A DNA stretch of 64,000 nucleotides from Prosthecodimorpha staleyi (lineage in GTDB: Bacteria > Pseudomonadota > Alphaproteobacteria > Rhizobiales > Ancalomicrobiaceae): positions 62,001-126,000 of the forward strand of contig NZ_JAHHZF010000002.1 in NCBI RefSeq assembly GCF_018729455.1. The letters are read 5' to 3'. The stretch's first letter is position 1, and every line of letters begins with the position of its first letter. The notes below the pieces were generated by a model. It did no database searches. It was given only the letters and a program-made list of their open reading frames with translations, and was not told where the DNA came from. Shown here in pieces: positions 34,475 to 43,501 of this stretch. A program made the translations under genes and the position numbers.

Positions 34475-35987
34475 TCGAACTCAGCCAGCCCGACAGGAAG
34501 GTCCGCACCAGAATGCGGACATCCAGCCAGATCGACCAATTGTTGACGTACCAAATGTCGTGCTCGACCCGCGCCTCCATCTTGGCCACGTCACGGGTCT
34601 CGCCACGGTAGCCGTTCACCTGCGCCCAGCCGGTGATCCCGGGCTTGACGTGATGACGGAAGGCATAGCGGGCGATGATCCGGTCGTAGAGATTGTCATG
34701 CGCAATGGCATGCGGTCGCGGCCCGCAGACGGACATCTGCCCGAGGAGGACGTTCATGAACTGCGGCAGTTCATCCGCGCTGGTCTTGCGCAGCAGGGCG
34801 CCGATCCGGGTGATGCGCGGATCGTCGCGCGTCGCCTGATTGACCACCGCACCATCCTCGGTGCAGGTCATCGTCCGGAACTTGTAGATCGAGAAAGGCC
34901 GGCCGCCGAAACCCTTGCGCTTCTGCCGGAAGATGATCGTGCCACCGCCCTCGATCCGGATGGCGAGCGCGATCAACGCCATCAGCGGCGCGAGCAGAAC
35001 CAGGGCCGTCGCCGACACCACGATATCGAAACAGCGCTTCATCGCTCGATCGACCAGATCGAGCGGCGCGCGCTGCAGTTCGTAGCCCTGCATGCCGCCG
35101 AGCGAGATATGCGGACGCCGGAGCACGCGCTCGGTTTCGAGGTCGGCAAAGAGATGCACCGGGATCGGCAGTCCCGACAGTGCAGCCTGCATTTCGTCGA
35201 CGGCGCGCCGATCGTTCCAGCACAGAAACAGGAAGACGCCGTCGACCTGGGTTCTGGTCAGCGCGCCCTGAGCCCGCTCCACGGCCCTGCGGCAGGCCGC
35301 CGAGAAGTCCGCCTGGCGGAGATTGCCGGGCAGCACCTCGATCAGGTCGACCACCTCGATGCCATTGCGGCGCAGGAGTTGTTGAAACCTCTCGCCGCTG
35401 CGCTGTCGAGCGTCGGCGATCACCACTGCACGGCGAAGGGACAGTTCTCCGGCGGCCAGTTTCGCGTTCAGCAGCCCCGCGATCCACCAATGCAGCGCCG
35501 TCAGCCCGATCAGACTGATCGCGAAGAACACGCTGAGTTCGAGCCGGGAGAAGTTTGCCGTCGTCTTGGAGAGGAAGGCGCCCCACCCCATCAGGAAGAA
35601 TGAGATGCACACGACGCCGGCGACCAGCCGGATCTGATGGCGACGATGGCGCAGCACATCCAGCTTGTATCCGCCGCGCAACGCCAGGATGCCGATGAAG
35701 ACCACCGCGAAGGTCGTCCCAACCACCAGATTGCCGATGGCGTCGGACGACGCCCCCCAGGGGACGAGGACAGTCACCAGCGAGGTCATCTCGATGGCCG
35801 CAGCAACGAAGCAGAAATCCACGATCAGCGTGGTCGCAACCACCCACTCGGGCGTCCAGCGGTATCGAACGCCAATGCCCGAATTTTCGGCTGCCGAAAC
35901 GTTTTCGGTCGCCAGTCTGACGCCGGCAGCCGGCACGAACTCACCACCCGAGATCGGACGCGACGACATCTGGTCGCCAATACTCAT
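34464..35987 (-). CDS. Polyprenyl glycosylphosphotransferase (WcaJ/ExoY-like priming enzyme)
   Basis: From the ATG at 35987 the protein has 507 residues (a TTG at 36026 would add 13). It has four N-terminal membrane helices and a CoA_binding_3-like cytosolic domain ([20 protein letters not shown]). The catalytic bacterial sugar-transferase domain shows [59 protein letters not shown] and [20 protein letters not shown]. It transfers hexose-1-phosphate, probably glucose or galactose, from UDP-sugar to undecaprenyl phosphate, the first step of repeat-unit synthesis. It heads the locus. Confidence 0.94.
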   Translation of the reverse strand: MSIGDQMSSRPISGGEFVPAAGVRLATENVSAAENSGIGVRYRWTPEWVVATTLIVDFCFVAAAIEMTSLVTVLVPWGASSDAIGNLVVGTTFAVVFIGILALRGGYKLDVLRHRRHQIRLVAGVVCISFFLMGWGAFLSKTTANFSRLELSVFFAISLIGLTALHWWIAGLLNAKLAAGELSLRRAVVIADARQRSGERFQQLLRRNGIEVVDLIEVLPGNLRQADFSAACRRAVERAQGALTRTQVDGVFLFLCWNDRRAVDEMQAALSGLPIPVHLFADLETERVLRRPHISLGGMQGYELQRAPLDLVDRAMKRCFDIVVSATALVLLAPLMALIALAIRIEGGGTIIFRQKRKGFGGRPFSIYKFRTMTCTEDGAVVNQATRDDPRITRIGALLRKTSADELPQFMNVLLGQMSVCGPRPHAIAHDNLYDRIIARYAFRHHVKPGITGWAQVNGYRGETRDVAKMEARVEHDIWYVNNWSIWLDVRILVRTFLSGWLSSNAY

Positions 35988-36036
35988 CACCGACACCCGA
36001 TCGTATAATTCATATTGATACGCCAACTCTTGACGT

Positions 36037-36056
36037 CATTGACAATCCTGTCAATG
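36037..36056. promoter_or_regulatory. Inverted repeat upstream of the priming enzyme
   Basis: Perfect arms CATTGACA and TGTCAATG are separated by ATCC. The repeat lies about 50 bp upstream of the 35987 start. On the minus strand it contains a consensus TTGACA, so the repeat could be an operator placed over the -35 box of the promoter for the whole locus. No good -10 was found at the usual spacing. Confidence 0.5.
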
Positions 36057-36631
36057 CACCGATCAATTCATATATCAGCATAAATATAGGTGTACGCCAT
36101 TTTTCAATTTTTAATTACTTCACCGTATCTCTACTAACATACCGATTTAAACTTTAAACCGCAGAACAAAGGGACCCTATATTTTGGATCGATTGACCAT
36201 TTCGTCCGACTAAGTCATTTCGATTCGGTTCTCTGGGACAATATTTGGCGGCGCGAATGGCGCGATGACTTCGAGATCGCGCCCCATGAACGACCGCCTC
36301 CAACCGAACATGAACCGGAAATGTTTCACCAGACGGCTGCAAAGCCCGTCACGCGACGCATCCCACGGCAACGTCTTATTGCATTGCAAAAGCAAGATCG
36401 CTCAGGTCGTCCCGGTCAATGCCCGAATTGCCGTCATTCGGGCGATATAACCCACAGTGGTGCACGCGGTCGCCCGTCTCGGCCAGTGTGGCGCCGTTGC
36501 GCCAGCGTGAGTGGAACGCAGCGCAATGCAGCGGCCGTCTCTTGTTGTCCGGGCGGCTCTCGATCACACTTCTTTAACAATCAGACACCAGGCCCGAAGA
36601 ACGGGGCCGGGTTTCGCATGGGGGAATTGCC
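36057..36631. other. 575-bp divergent intergenic region
   Basis: No gene seen. The first 130 bp (36057-36185) are very AT-rich, in keeping with an exopolysaccharide control region; the rest rises to normal GC. It lies between the divergent priming-enzyme gene and the plus-strand methyltransferase and must contain both promoters. Short open frames here have no coding signature. Confidence 0.55.
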
Positions 36632-37504
36632 TTGAGAAGACGTGATTTCCTGCTCGGTGCGGCGGCGGCCTCGGCGGCCGGCCTCGGATTCGCGCCGGCC
36701 TTCGCCGCGGCCCTGCCGACGCCGTTCGGCCAGGACGTGATGCCGCCGATGGACGGGCGCGAGAAGTTCGTCAAGTGGATGGCCGAAAACCGGGCCGAGG
36801 ACGCCAAATATCTCGGCCAGCGCTGGGACCGGTTCCAGGTCATGGTCGCCAACAAGGACGTGCTCGACGCCCGCAACAAGCGCGCCTTCCTGATGACCCC
36901 GCGCGAGGAATTCGTCCTCAAGCAGAATCTCGGCCGCGCCTACGAGCACGCCTTCCTGGACATCGGCTTCGGCGTGACCATCTCGGGGCCGCATGTCGTC
37001 GGCAAGATGACCACCTCGATCGATGTGAAGTGGGGCGAGAAGGTGCTCGAGATCGGCACCGGCTCCGGCTACCAGTCGGCCTATCTGGCCTATCTGACCG
37101 ACAAGGTCTGGACGATCGAGATCATCAAGCCGCTCGCCGAGCGCACCCGCGGCATCTACGACGCGCTGATCGAGCGCGGTTACGGCGAGTTCAAGGGCAT
37201 CACCTCCAAGAATGCCGACGGCTACTACGGCTGGGAGGAGGCCGGACCGTTCGACAAGATCATCGTTACCTGCGGCATCGACCACATTCCCCCGCCGCTG
37301 CTGCAGCAGTTGAAGCCGGGCGGCGTCATGGTCATCCCGGTCGGCCCGCCCGGCGCGCAGCGCATCCTCAAGGTGACCAAGGAGCAGGCCGCCGACGGCG
37401 CCATCCAGGTCGCCCGCTCGGACATCTACAACGGCAAGATCGTGCCCTTCGTGCCCTTCACCAAGCTCGAGGGCGACAAGATCGTCGGCACCCACAACAA
37501 CTGA
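36632..37504 (+). CDS. Tat-exported protein-L-isoaspartate O-methyltransferase paralogue
   Basis: The frame starts with TTG at 36632 with GGGGGAA six bases upstream. The N-terminus RRRDFLLGAAAASAAGLG followed by an AFAAA-type cleavage site is a textbook twin-arginine signal. The 290-residue product carries the PIMT fold with SAM motif I VLEIGTGSGYQSAYLA (about 145-160), the post-I acidic residue in WTIEIIKPLAERT and FDKIIVTCGIDHIPPPLLQQLKPGG. PIMTs repair isoaspartyl residues in the cytosol using SAM, so an exported paralogue is unusual. The next gene, a spermidine-synthase-like membrane protein, starts 134 bp downstream. Confidence 0.88.
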   Translation: MRRRDFLLGAAAASAAGLGFAPAFAAALPTPFGQDVMPPMDGREKFVKWMAENRAEDAKYLGQRWDRFQVMVANKDVLDARNKRAFLMTPREEFVLKQNLGRAYEHAFLDIGFGVTISGPHVVGKMTTSIDVKWGEKVLEIGTGSGYQSAYLAYLTDKVWTIEIIKPLAERTRGIYDALIERGYGEFKGITSKNADGYYGWEEAGPFDKIIVTCGIDHIPPPLLQQLKPGGVMVIPVGPPGAQRILKVTKEQAADGAIQVARSDIYNGKIVPFVPFTKLEGDKIVGTHNN

Positions 37505-37582
37505 CGACATCGTCCGGCCCACCGCCGCCCGGCCGGGCGGCGGCAGCCGGCGCTTCGGACCACAACCTTTTCCGCCTCTTGC

Positions 37583-37617
37583 GCCGGACGGACCCCGCGG
37601 GTTCCGCCCGGCCTTTT
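37583..37617 (+). terminator. Candidate intrinsic terminator after the methyltransferase
   Basis: GCCGG-CGGA-CCC pairs with GGG-TCCG-CCGGC with one mismatch and one bulge around a CGC loop, followed by CCTTTT. It lies 80 bp after the stop and only 20 bp before the next ATG, so the next gene would need its own promoter or read-through. A 22-bp GC-only palindrome at 37522-37543 precedes it. Confidence 0.5.
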
Positions 37618-37637
37618 CATGAAAGCCGGAACGCCGC

Positions 37638-40289
37638 ATGCCTTCGCCGAACGATGCCTTCCACGCCGACACCCGGGCGCGGCTCGATCTCTATCTCTCG
37701 GTCGGCCTGATCGCCGGGGCGGTCATCGCGCTGCAGATCGGCATCATGCGCGTCTTCTCGGTCGGCAGCTGGGCGCATTTCGGTTCGCTTGTGGTCAGCC
37801 TCGCCATGCTCGGCTTCGGCCTGACCAGCGCGGTGATGTGCGTCGCCAAGGACTGGTTCGAGCGTCACTGGAAGGGCGTCGCGGCCGGCTCGGTGATCCT
37901 GTTCGGCCCGGTCATGGTCGCCGCCAACCTGGGCGCCCAGCAGATCCCGTTCAACGCCATCTTCCTGGTCTCCGACCCGGCGCAGAAGTGGAAGCTTGCC
38001 GGCAATCTCGGGCTCTACCTGCTGCCCTTCCTGTGCGGCGCGGTGTTTCTCGGCACCGTCTTCCTGCGCGCCTCGACCTTCTTCAACCGGGTCTATTTCG
38101 CCGACCTGACCGGCTCGGGCCTGTGCGGCCTCTTGTTCCTCGGCGCGCTCTATGTCGTGACGCCGGAGGACCTGATCCTGGTGCCGCTCGCGCTCTGGTT
38201 CGTCGGCGCCGTGCTGTGGTTCCGGGCCGTGCGCCAGACCGCCCCGATGATGGTCGCGGTGGTCGCCGGCCTCGCCGCGGCGGCGGTGCATGTCTGGCTG
38301 CCGGCGACGACCGGCGTGCCGAAGCTCGCCGTCTCCGACTACAAGGGCGTCGCCTATGCGCGCAAGTTTCCCGACAACCGGCAGGTGACCCGGATCGTCT
38401 CGCCCTTCGGCGACCTGCAGGTCTACGCCTCGTCCTATCTGCATTTCGCGCCCGGCCTGTCGGACAATGCGGCCTTCAACCTGCCCAAGATGCCGTCCAA
38501 CGCCTATCTCGGCCTCTATATCGACGGCGAGGGCCCGAACGGCATCATCCGCGACCTGCCCGCCCAGGAGACCGCCTATTACCGCTATCTGCCGATGTTC
38601 TATCCCTATCTCCTGAAGGACAGGCCGGAGACCTTCGTGGTCCAGTTCGGCGGCGGCATCTCGACCTCGGTGGCGCTGAAGTCCGGCTCGAAGCGGGTGA
38701 CGGTGGCGGAGGGCAATCCGACGGTGCTGGAGGCCTTCCGGACGGTGAAGGAGCTGAAGGATTTCACCGGCGACATCCTGTCGAAGCCCAATCTCCGGGT
38801 GATCGACCATGACGGCCGCATCTACCTCGCCTCCACCCGCGAGCGCTACGACATCATCGACCTGAGCCTCGCCGACTCGGCCGGCCTGTCGAGCCCGGGC
38901 GGCTTCGCCATCACCGAGAAGTTTGCCTACACGCGCGAGGCCATGGCCAACTACATGCGCGCGCTCGAAAAGGACGGCATCCTGTCGGTGACGCTATGGA
39001 ACAAGGAGGAGCCGCCGAAATCGGTCCTGAAGCTCTATGCCACCATGGTGGCGGCGGCCGGCGAGATCGACGGCGGCGCCTTCGAGGACCGTTTCTTCGC
39101 CGTCTCAACCTATCTGTCGACCGCGACCGTGCTCTACAAGCGCGGCGGCTTCACCGAGGCCGAGGTCGCCAAATTGCGCGCCCACACCAAGGCGATGTCG
39201 TTCGACGAGGTCTATTCGCCCGGCTTCGTGTTCGATCCCGCCTCGGTTCCGAACCTGCTCACGCAATACCGCGCGCAGCTCTTCGGCGAGGAGGCCAAGG
39301 CGAAGGATCCGAAGGCCCCCGCACCGTCGGCGGACGGATCCGCGCCGGCGCCGGAGGCCGAGCCGCTCGACGGCGATGCCGCCCCCGACGTGCTGCCGGC
39401 GACCAGCATGGGCCGGCTCGCCTGGCACCGGCTGATCCATGGCGGCTTCTCGGCGCTCGCCGCCGACTATGTCTTCGACACGCGGCCGCTGACCAACGAC
39501 ACGCCCTATTTCGCCGCTTACGTGAAGTTCGCCGACCTGCCCGGCGTGCTCGACCGGCTGGAGCTGGTCCAGGACGAATGGGGCTATCTGCTGCTCTGGG
39601 CGACGCTCGGCATGGCGGCGGTCGCCGCCTCGACGCTGGTGCTGATCCCACTCGTCTTCGGCTGGCGCACCATCTTCTCGCGCTATCCCGGCAAGAGCCT
39701 GACCATTCTCTACTTCGCCTGCCTCGGCGCTGGCTACATCATGGTCGAGGTCGGACTGATCGCCCATTTCGTGCTGGCGCTCTCCAACGCCACCGTCTCG
39801 GCCTCGATCCTGATCACCGGCATGCTGGTCTTCTCCGGCCTCGGCAGCTACGTCTCCGAGCACGTGCTCGGCCGCGCCAAGGCGATCATGCCCTTCGTGT
39901 TCCTGGCGATCGGGGCGATCCTGATCCTCTACGGGCTGCATCTCGACAAGGTGCTCGACGCCATCGGCGCCTGGCCCTACGCGCTGCGCCTGGTCGCCTG
40001 CTTCGCGCTGATCATGCCGCCGGCCTTCCTGATGGGCATGCCGATGCCGGTGGCGATGACCTCGCTCGGCCGGCTCGGCAAGGACCACATGTTCCTGTGG
40101 GCTTGGGGCATCAACGGCTGCTTCTCGGTGCTTGGCGCCGCGGCTGTGCCGGTGATCGCGACCGCCTTCGGGCTCTCCACTGTGCTCGAGGTCGCCGGAG
40201 GGGCGTATCTGCTCGCGATACCCGCCTTCTTCGCGGTGCTGCTACCCTTGGCCTCGTCCGGATCGGATCGGCCGGCCCGGGCGTTGTAG
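37638..40289 (+). CDS. Membrane-embedded spermidine-synthase-like protein
   Basis: The 883-residue protein has about six N-terminal helices (25-220), then a soluble spermine/spermidine-synthase-like Rossmann domain. That domain shows VVQFGGGISTSVALKSGSKRVTVAEGNPTVLEAF and DHDGRIYLASTRERYDIIDLSLAD. An Ala/Pro-rich loop follows (about 555-590), then about seven C-terminal helices (YFACLGAGYIMVEVGLIAHFVL onward). Polyamine-binding residues of true SpeE are not obvious, so polyamine synthesis is doubtful. Such fused proteins are widespread and uncharacterised. The companion methyltransferase upstream also has a SAM-binding fold. Confidence 0.85.
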   Translation: MPSPNDAFHADTRARLDLYLSVGLIAGAVIALQIGIMRVFSVGSWAHFGSLVVSLAMLGFGLTSAVMCVAKDWFERHWKGVAAGSVILFGPVMVAANLGAQQIPFNAIFLVSDPAQKWKLAGNLGLYLLPFLCGAVFLGTVFLRASTFFNRVYFADLTGSGLCGLLFLGALYVVTPEDLILVPLALWFVGAVLWFRAVRQTAPMMVAVVAGLAAAAVHVWLPATTGVPKLAVSDYKGVAYARKFPDNRQVTRIVSPFGDLQVYASSYLHFAPGLSDNAAFNLPKMPSNAYLGLYIDGEGPNGIIRDLPAQETAYYRYLPMFYPYLLKDRPETFVVQFGGGISTSVALKSGSKRVTVAEGNPTVLEAFRTVKELKDFTGDILSKPNLRVIDHDGRIYLASTRERYDIIDLSLADSAGLSSPGGFAITEKFAYTREAMANYMRALEKDGILSVTLWNKEEPPKSVLKLYATMVAAAGEIDGGAFEDRFFAVSTYLSTATVLYKRGGFTEAEVAKLRAHTKAMSFDEVYSPGFVFDPASVPNLLTQYRAQLFGEEAKAKDPKAPAPSADGSAPAPEAEPLDGDAAPDVLPATSMGRLAWHRLIHGGFSALAADYVFDTRPLTNDTPYFAAYVKFADLPGVLDRLELVQDEWGYLLLWATLGMAAVAASTLVLIPLVFGWRTIFSRYPGKSLTILYFACLGAGYIMVEVGLIAHFVLALSNATVSASILITGMLVFSGLGSYVSEHVLGRAKAIMPFVFLAIGAILILYGLHLDKVLDAIGAWPYALRLVACFALIMPPAFLMGMPMPVAMTSLGRLGKDHMFLWAWGINGCFSVLGAAAVPVIATAFGLSTVLEVAGGAYLLAIPAFFAVLLPLASSGSDRPARAL

Positions 40290-40365
40290 CCCGGAGGGCC
40301 TGTTCCGGTTCTCCGCTGAGGTCGCTCCCGCCGGAGCGGCCCGACCGCTTCGAGGCCTGCGCGCC

Positions 40366-41484
40366 ATGACCCAGACCACCCCGTCCGCATGGACGGATAC
40401 CGCCGACAACGATCCCGATCGCGGACCGGCCCCGCCCCGGCTGGCCGCAGCTTCGGCCGTGAGCCGGCGTGCCAGGTTCCTGGGCATCGGCCTCGCCGCC
40501 CTCCTGGCCGCCGTCTCCTCGGCGGACGCGCAGGGCGCGCCGGTCCCGCAGCGCAAGCCGGTCGCAGCGGCGGCCACGGCGCCGGCCGCGACATCGAACT
40601 ACGGCAGGCTGCCCCTGCCCGCCACCCGGCTGGTCATCCGGCCGTTCGAGACCTCGCCCTTTCCCTATCGCGGCGACATTCCCGGCAAGGACAAGCCGTT
40701 CATGGACGTGGCCGACGGCGACCGGCTCGGCCATACCGCGCCGGCCGGGACGATCCGCTGGGAGCACGAGACCTATTCGGACCGCCGCGTGCTGATCGCG
40801 CTGCCGAAGGGCTTCGATCCGCGCCGACCCTCGGTGATGGTCGTCTATTTCCACGGCAACCGCTCGCTCCTAGAGCGCGACGTGATCGATCGCCAGCGCA
40901 TCATCGACCAAGTCGAGCGTTCCGGGCTGAACGCCATCCTGGTGGTGCCGCAATTCGCCCATGACGCGCCGGATTCGAGCGCCGGCAATTTCTGGCGCCC
41001 GGGCTTCTTCGCCGCCTTCCTGAAGGAGGCGGAGCGGGCTGCGATCGACCTGTGCAGCCCGAAATGCACCGCGGGGCTCGCCGGCCGTCCGGTCGTCGTC
41101 GCGGCCTATTCGGGCGGCTACCATCCGGCCGCCTACGTGCTGCACCATGGCGGCGCCGAAGAGCGCATCCGCGGCGTGCTACTGTTCGACGCGCTCTACG
41201 GCGATCTCGACAAGTTCGAGGGCTTCGTCGCCCGGCGCGGGCCGGCGACGTTCTTCGTCTCGACCCATGCCAGGTCTTCGGCGGAAGGCAACCGGGAGCT
41301 CGCGGCGAGCCTCGTCCGGCGCGGCCTGAAGCCCGCCGCGTCCCTGCCGGCAAGCTTCAAGCCCGGCACGCTCGCCTTCCTGGCCGGCCCGGACGGGATC
41401 GTCCACAACGACTTCATGACCCGCGCCTGGACCGACGAACCGCTGCGCGCCCTGCTCGCCCGCATCCCCGGCTATCGCCGCTGA
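40366..41484 (+). CDS. Secreted or anchored alpha/beta hydrolase-like protein
   Basis: The 372-residue protein has a 35-residue polar N-terminus, then RRARFLGIGLAALLAAVSSADAQG, which acts as a signal or anchor. The hydrolase-type core has VMVVYFHGNRSLLERDVI (an HGN oxyanion-like motif), VVVAAYSGGYHPAAYVLHHG (a nucleophile-elbow-like A-Y-S-G-G) and a late His in DGIVHNDF. It could be a periplasmic esterase. It starts 76 bases after the spermidine-synthase-like gene and may be co-transcribed. A shorter start near the signal peptide is possible. Substrate unknown. Confidence 0.75.
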   Translation: MTQTTPSAWTDTADNDPDRGPAPPRLAAASAVSRRARFLGIGLAALLAAVSSADAQGAPVPQRKPVAAAATAPAATSNYGRLPLPATRLVIRPFETSPFPYRGDIPGKDKPFMDVADGDRLGHTAPAGTIRWEHETYSDRRVLIALPKGFDPRRPSVMVVYFHGNRSLLERDVIDRQRIIDQVERSGLNAILVVPQFAHDAPDSSAGNFWRPGFFAAFLKEAERAAIDLCSPKCTAGLAGRPVVVAAYSGGYHPAAYVLHHGGAEERIRGVLLFDALYGDLDKFEGFVARRGPATFFVSTHARSSAEGNRELAASLVRRGLKPAASLPASFKPGTLAFLAGPDGIVHNDFMTRAWTDEPLRALLARIPGYRR

Positions 41485-41802
41485 CGGCTGCCGCCGGGCG
41501 CAGCATCGCGCGACCATCCACCTCCGCCCAAATACGGCTCGTCCCTGCCCCATGCGGGGCGGCCGCTTCCGCTCCCGTTCAGCTATGCGCGCTCAGGCCG
41601 GCCGTCATGCAGGAGCCGCGCGACACGGCTTCGGTTCCCGGGCCGGACCGCAATGATGGCCGTGTCCGGCCCGCCGGCAAGCCGGCCGGAACGGCGTTTC
41701 CGCCACCGCGCGGCGATCCCACGCCGCCTCCGGCCCCCGCGACCTGCCCGCCGAATGGGCGATTGATCAGGTTTTTCCCTCAGCCTGACGCGAGAAGCAT
41801 CC
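41485..41802. other. Intergenic region before the amino-acid importer
   Basis: About 318 bp without a gene. It is GC-rich, with no repeat of note. An open frame reading through it into the importer gene is compositional: it has no start signal and its residues are Arg/Pro-rich. Confidence 0.5.
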
Positions 41803-41830
41803 TTGACGGTCGAGGGTCCCATGTTACGGT
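41803..41830 (+). promoter_or_regulatory. Candidate promoter of the amino-acid importer
   Basis: TTGACG (41803-41808) and a weak TACGGT (41825-41830) are 16 bases apart, 34 bp before the start codon. The GntR-type palindrome overlaps the -10, the expected place for a repressor site. Confidence 0.45.
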
Positions 41831-41840
41831 ATGCCATATT
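41826..41840. promoter_or_regulatory. GntR-type operator, site 1
   Basis: ACGGTATGCCATATT, 25 bp upstream of the ATG at 41865. The same core GGYATGCCA followed by A/T occurs at 54480 (before the catabolic operon) and 61052 (before the GntR gene). Confidence 0.6.
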
Positions 41841-41864
41841 ACGGATGACCGAACGGAGAGCGGA

Positions 41865-42737
41865 ATGCGTCAGGACGGCAGGAACACGGACCGCCAGATC
41901 GTGCGGATGGCTCGCCAGGGTCTTTCGGCTCTCCTGGGCGCGACCGCCCTGCTCTGGGCCGCCGGCGCGGTCCAGGCGCAGGATTGCAAGCCGAAGATCG
42001 CGGACGCGCTGCTGGTCACGCCGGGCACGCTGACCATGGCGACCAGCCCGACGCTGCCGCCGATGGCCTATGCGGATCCGGACGGCACGCTGAAGGGCCT
42101 GCGCATCGAGCTCGGCGCCGAGATCGCCAAGCGCCTGTGCCTGAAGTCCGAATATATCCGGACCGAATACGCCACCATGGTGCCGGGTCTGAAGGGCGGG
42201 CGCTGGGACGTGATCAATGCCGGCCTGTTCGTCACCGCCGAACGCCGCAAGATCCTGCTGATGATCCCCTATGAGAGCCTGGCGATCAGCATCTCGACCC
42301 AGATGAAGCCGGCCAAGCCGATCACCAAGGTCGACGATCTGGCCGGCCTCACGGTCTCCTCCGACATCGGCGGCTACGCGGAGGCCAAGATCAAGGAGCT
42401 CAACAAGGAGTTCAAGGCGCGCGGCCTCGCCGAGATGAACATCAAGCTGTTCGACGGCTACGCCACGGTCTACCAGGCGCTGCGCGCCGGCCAGGTCGAT
42501 GCCGCGGTATCGATCGATCCGGTCGCCAAGCAGTACCAGGATCGCGGCGAATTCGCCCACGCCCTGTCCGGCATGTACGCCACGCCGGGCTCGCTCTCCA
42601 TGGAGAAGAAGGAGATCGCCGAGGCGGTCTCCGGCGCGCTCAAGGAGATGAAGGCGGACGGCTGGTTCGACGCCCTGATGAAGCGCTACGGCGTCACCCC
42701 CGCGCCGGGCGACCTGAGCGTCCTGCCGCAGGGCTGA
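41865..42737 (+). CDS. Polar amino-acid-type ABC importer, substrate-binding protein
   Basis: The ATG at 41865 follows GGAGAG. The 290-residue protein has a signal peptide with the hydrophobic stretch LSALLGATALLWAAGAVQA. The SBP_bac_3 pattern of family 3 follows: LTMATSPTLPPMAYADPDGTLKGLRIELGAEIAKRL, YATMVPGLKGGRWDVINAGLFVTAERRKI and DGYATVYQALRAGQVDAAV. It binds an amino acid, opine or related amine-acid in the periplasm and docks on the permease 61 bases downstream. The ligand cannot be predicted. A candidate GntR operator precedes it. Confidence 0.92.
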   Translation: MRQDGRNTDRQIVRMARQGLSALLGATALLWAAGAVQAQDCKPKIADALLVTPGTLTMATSPTLPPMAYADPDGTLKGLRIELGAEIAKRLCLKSEYIRTEYATMVPGLKGGRWDVINAGLFVTAERRKILLMIPYESLAISISTQMKPAKPITKVDDLAGLTVSSDIGGYAEAKIKELNKEFKARGLAEMNIKLFDGYATVYQALRAGQVDAAVSIDPVAKQYQDRGEFAHALSGMYATPGSLSMEKKEIAEAVSGALKEMKADGWFDALMKRYGVTPAPGDLSVLPQG

Positions 42738-42798
42738 GCCCGCCGCTGCCGCGTGCGGTGGCAGCGGCATTCTTTTCTCTTCGCGACGGGAGCCGTGC

Positions 42799-43488
42799 GT
42801 GAAAGCCTGGAACTGGCAGGGATTCTTCGAGTATCTGACGAACACCTACCTGTTCGAAGGTGCTCTGGTCACGCTCGGGCTGACGGCCTTCTCGATGACG
42901 GCCGGGTTGATCCTCGGCTTCGTCATCGCGGTCCTGCGCATGTCGCGTTTCCGGGTCCTGTCGACGGCGGCATCCCTCTATATCTGGCTGTTCCGGGGCA
43001 CGCCGCTGCTGGTCCAGCTGATCATCATCTATACCGGCCTGCCCCAGCTCGGCATCAAGCTGTCGGTGATCCAGTCGACCCTGCTCGGGCTCGCGCTGTG
43101 CGAGGCCGCCTATCTCTCCGAGATCGTCCGCGCCGGCATCACCTCGGTGCCGCGCGGCCAGGTCAATGCCGCCCGCGCCATCGGCATGCGCGAGACCCAG
43201 ATCATGCGCTACGTGATCATGCCGCAGGCGCTCCGGCTGATCATTCCGCCGCTCGGCAATTCGGTCAACAGCGTCCTCAAGACCACGTCGATCGCCTCGA
43301 TCATCTCGATGGAGGAACTGCTCCGGCGCACCCAGGTGCTGATCCAGGAGAAGTTCCTGGTGCTCGAACTCTTCGTCGTGGCGGCGATCTACTATCTGAT
43401 CATGACGACCGCGTGGGAATTCGTGCAACGGCGCATCGAGGCGCGCCTCGGCAAGGCCTATGGCCAATCCGCCATGACCGGGCTCTGA
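42799..43488 (+). CDS. Polar amino-acid-type ABC importer, permease
   Basis: GTG start at 42799 after CGACGGGAG. The 229-residue protein has five membrane helices with the HisM/GlnP pattern: [20 protein letters not shown] at the N-terminus, [19 protein letters not shown], and the EAA loop [23 protein letters not shown] contacting the ATPase. Members usually work as homodimers or as HisQM pairs; only one permease gene is present, suggesting a homodimer. It sits between the binding protein and the ATPase. Confidence 0.93.
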   Translation: MKAWNWQGFFEYLTNTYLFEGALVTLGLTAFSMTAGLILGFVIAVLRMSRFRVLSTAASLYIWLFRGTPLLVQLIIIYTGLPQLGIKLSVIQSTLLGLALCEAAYLSEIVRAGITSVPRGQVNAARAIGMRETQIMRYVIMPQALRLIIPPLGNSVNSVLKTTSIASIISMEELLRRTQVLIQEKFLVLELFVVAAIYYLIMTTAWEFVQRRIEARLGKAYGQSAMTGL

Positions 43489-43501
43489 GGGAGGCGGCAG
43501 G

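Noticed and set aside
37522-37543. 22-bp perfect palindrome as terminator or protein-binding site
   Set aside because: It contains only G and C and has no T-run. In such GC-rich DNA the symmetry may be accidental, and a better terminator lies just downstream at 37583-37617.
41052-41864. N-terminal extension of the amino-acid-binding protein
   Set aside because: The open frame crosses the 3' end of the previous gene and the promoter/operator. The ATG at 41865 with GGAGAG and a signal peptide is the supported start.
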